Shown here: piece after piece, positions 63,260 to 64,000 of the stretch
How the letters are laid out: every line of letters starts with the position of its first letter
How positions within the stretch are numbered: the first letter of the stretch is position 1
Assembly: GCF_000504205.1 (NCBI RefSeq)
Contig: NZ_AZAJ01000001.1
Span: 434,001-498,000 of the forward strand
Direction: 5' to 3'
Source of the DNA: Methanolobus tindarius DSM 2278
GTDB taxonomy: Archaea > Halobacteriota > Methanosarcinia > Methanosarcinales > Methanosarcinaceae
DNA: 64,000 nt
Position numbers and translations under genes: made by a program
Notes under the pieces: model-generated
Seen by the model: only the letters and a program-made list of their open reading frames with translations
What the model was told of the DNA's origin: nothing
The model's database searches: none

Positions 63260-64000
63260 TTAAAACTCATTAAGTTTTAACTGTCTTCTCTGGCACATAT
63301 CTTCGCCAGGAATTTCTACAGGATAAGCACCTGTAAGGCAGCCAACGCATAAATGATCCCGCTCTATTCCTATTGATTCAACCAGACCATCTACACTGAG
63401 ATAACCAAGAGAATCCGCATTAATAACTGCTTCAACACCCTGGATAGTCTTGTGAGCTGCTATTAGCTCTTCTCTGGAAGCCATGTCTATTCCCAGATAA
63501 CATGGTGCAATTATTGGAGGACTTCCTATACGGGCATGCACTTCAGTAGCACCCGCATTGCGCACCATGTCAATGATACGGCGTGAGGTGGTTCCTCTTA
63601 CGATACTATCATCAATGAGAACTACTTTCTTGCCTTTGATATTCTGACCAATAGTATTCATTTTCAGGCGCACGGCAGTTTCACGCATTGCCTGGCCCGG
63701 AAGAATGAATGTGCGGCCGATGTAACGATTTTTCATAAGGCTTTCTTCGTAGTCTATCTTTGATTCTTTTGCATAGCCAATAGCAGAAGTTATACCCGAG
63801 TCAGGCACAGGAGATACCATATCTCCATCAACCGGGTGTTCACGGGCAAGTCTTTCACCTATTCTTTCACGAACCTTATAGACAAGCTGTCCGTCTATTA
63901 TAGAATCAGGACGTGCAAAATAAACATATTCAAAAACACAATGCGCACAATATTTCTCTTCAAAGAGCTGGTATGATTCAATTTCACCATCACGGAAAAT
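63260..64000 (-). CDS. purF: Amidophosphoribosyltransferase, C-terminal part (5' end outside window)
   Basis: 247 codons; the frame is open to the right edge, so the N-terminal glutaminase half is missing. It contains the Cys-containing stretch [20 protein letters not shown], the PRPP-binding site [17 protein letters not shown], and [14 protein letters not shown] near the C-terminus, whose cysteines are ligands of the Bacillus-type iron-sulfur cluster. It performs the first step of purine synthesis. The downstream AATGAG end is at 63260. Confidence 0.96.
   Translation of the reverse strand: MFRDGEIESYQLFEEKYCAHCVFEYVYFARPDSIIDGQLVYKVRERIGERLAREHPVDGDMVSPVPDSGITSAIGYAKESKIDYEESLMKNRYIGRTFILPGQAMRETAVRLKMNTIGQNIKGKKVVLIDDSIVRGTTSRRIIDMVRNAGATEVHARIGSPPIIAPCYLGIDMASREELIAAHKTIQGVEAVINADSLGYLSVDGLVESIGIERDHLCVGCLTGAYPVEIPGEDMCQRRQLKLNEF

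Noticed and set aside
1-64000. In-frame TAG codons that would signal pyrrolysine-containing genes
   Set aside because: No gene was clearly interrupted by TAG followed by continuing homology, so none is claimed.

Overview
The window looks like the chromosome of a methylotrophic methanogen of the Methanosarcinaceae (Methanolobus/Methanococcoides-like; the genus is inference). The evidence is: methanogenesis marker protein MtxX, a methyltransferase-type corrinoid protein, the methanogen-type thymidylate synthase, topoisomerase VI A/B, RFC large subunit, ribosomal protein S8e, HMG-CoA reductase, an archaellin, archaeal TATA boxes, and many large PAS/GAF histidine kinases. No complete mobile element, rRNA operon or CRISPR array was seen.

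Layout. 0-1 kb: partial alanine dehydrogenase/ornithine cyclodeaminase family gene. 1-12.3 kb: signalling island with an orphan soluble histidine kinase, a small lipoprotein, and a likely operon (minus strand) of a lone receiver protein and two giant hybrid kinases (about 1250 and 1200 residues), each ending in two receivers. 12.6-18 kb: a CinA-like/NMNAT-like fusion, unknown small proteins, cutA, an MscS channel and a TPR protein. 18-25.5 kb: information processing (top6A/top6B, rfcL), a lone Lrp-type sensor domain, mtxX and thymidylate synthase. 25.7-36.4 kb: a ribbon-helix-helix protein with ten 17-residue repeats, ilvD, a radical SAM-HhH protein, a flippase-like membrane protein, a sugar nucleotidyltransferase, an FKBP lipoprotein and an archaellin, followed by tRNA-Ala and tRNA-Ile. 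37-45.5 kb: a wHTH regulator, an aconitase-family large subunit, a cohesin-domain surface protein, hmgA, a KaiC-like ATPase, a stand-alone archaeosine synthase core, a TrmB-type regulator and a kinase. 45.5-54 kb: another kinase, an ABC-2 exporter operon with its TetR regulator and a clear tandem operator, TspO, BrkB and AI-2E family membrane proteins, and an orphan corrinoid protein. 54-64 kb: aminotransferase with Lrp regulator, S8e, RNase Z, an AAA ATPase, a sixth kinase, Thi4-type thiazole synthase, tRNA-His and the 3' part of purF.

The main theme is sensory. Six histidine kinases lie within 64 kb and five share nearly the same H-box, but no DNA-binding response regulator is present. Several of their PAS domains carry a similar cysteine pattern that could sense redox state or bind a cofactor. 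The second theme is unannotated non-coding structure. A promoter-associated RNA candidate with two competing stems and C-rich single strands lies at about 21.6 kb, further structured segments lie at 47.4, 54.1 and 63.0 kb, and several operator-like dyads occur, including a TGTATGA-N4-6-(G/T)CATACA motif seen four times. All RNA-gene and operator calls outside the tRNAs are predictions from sequence symmetry.
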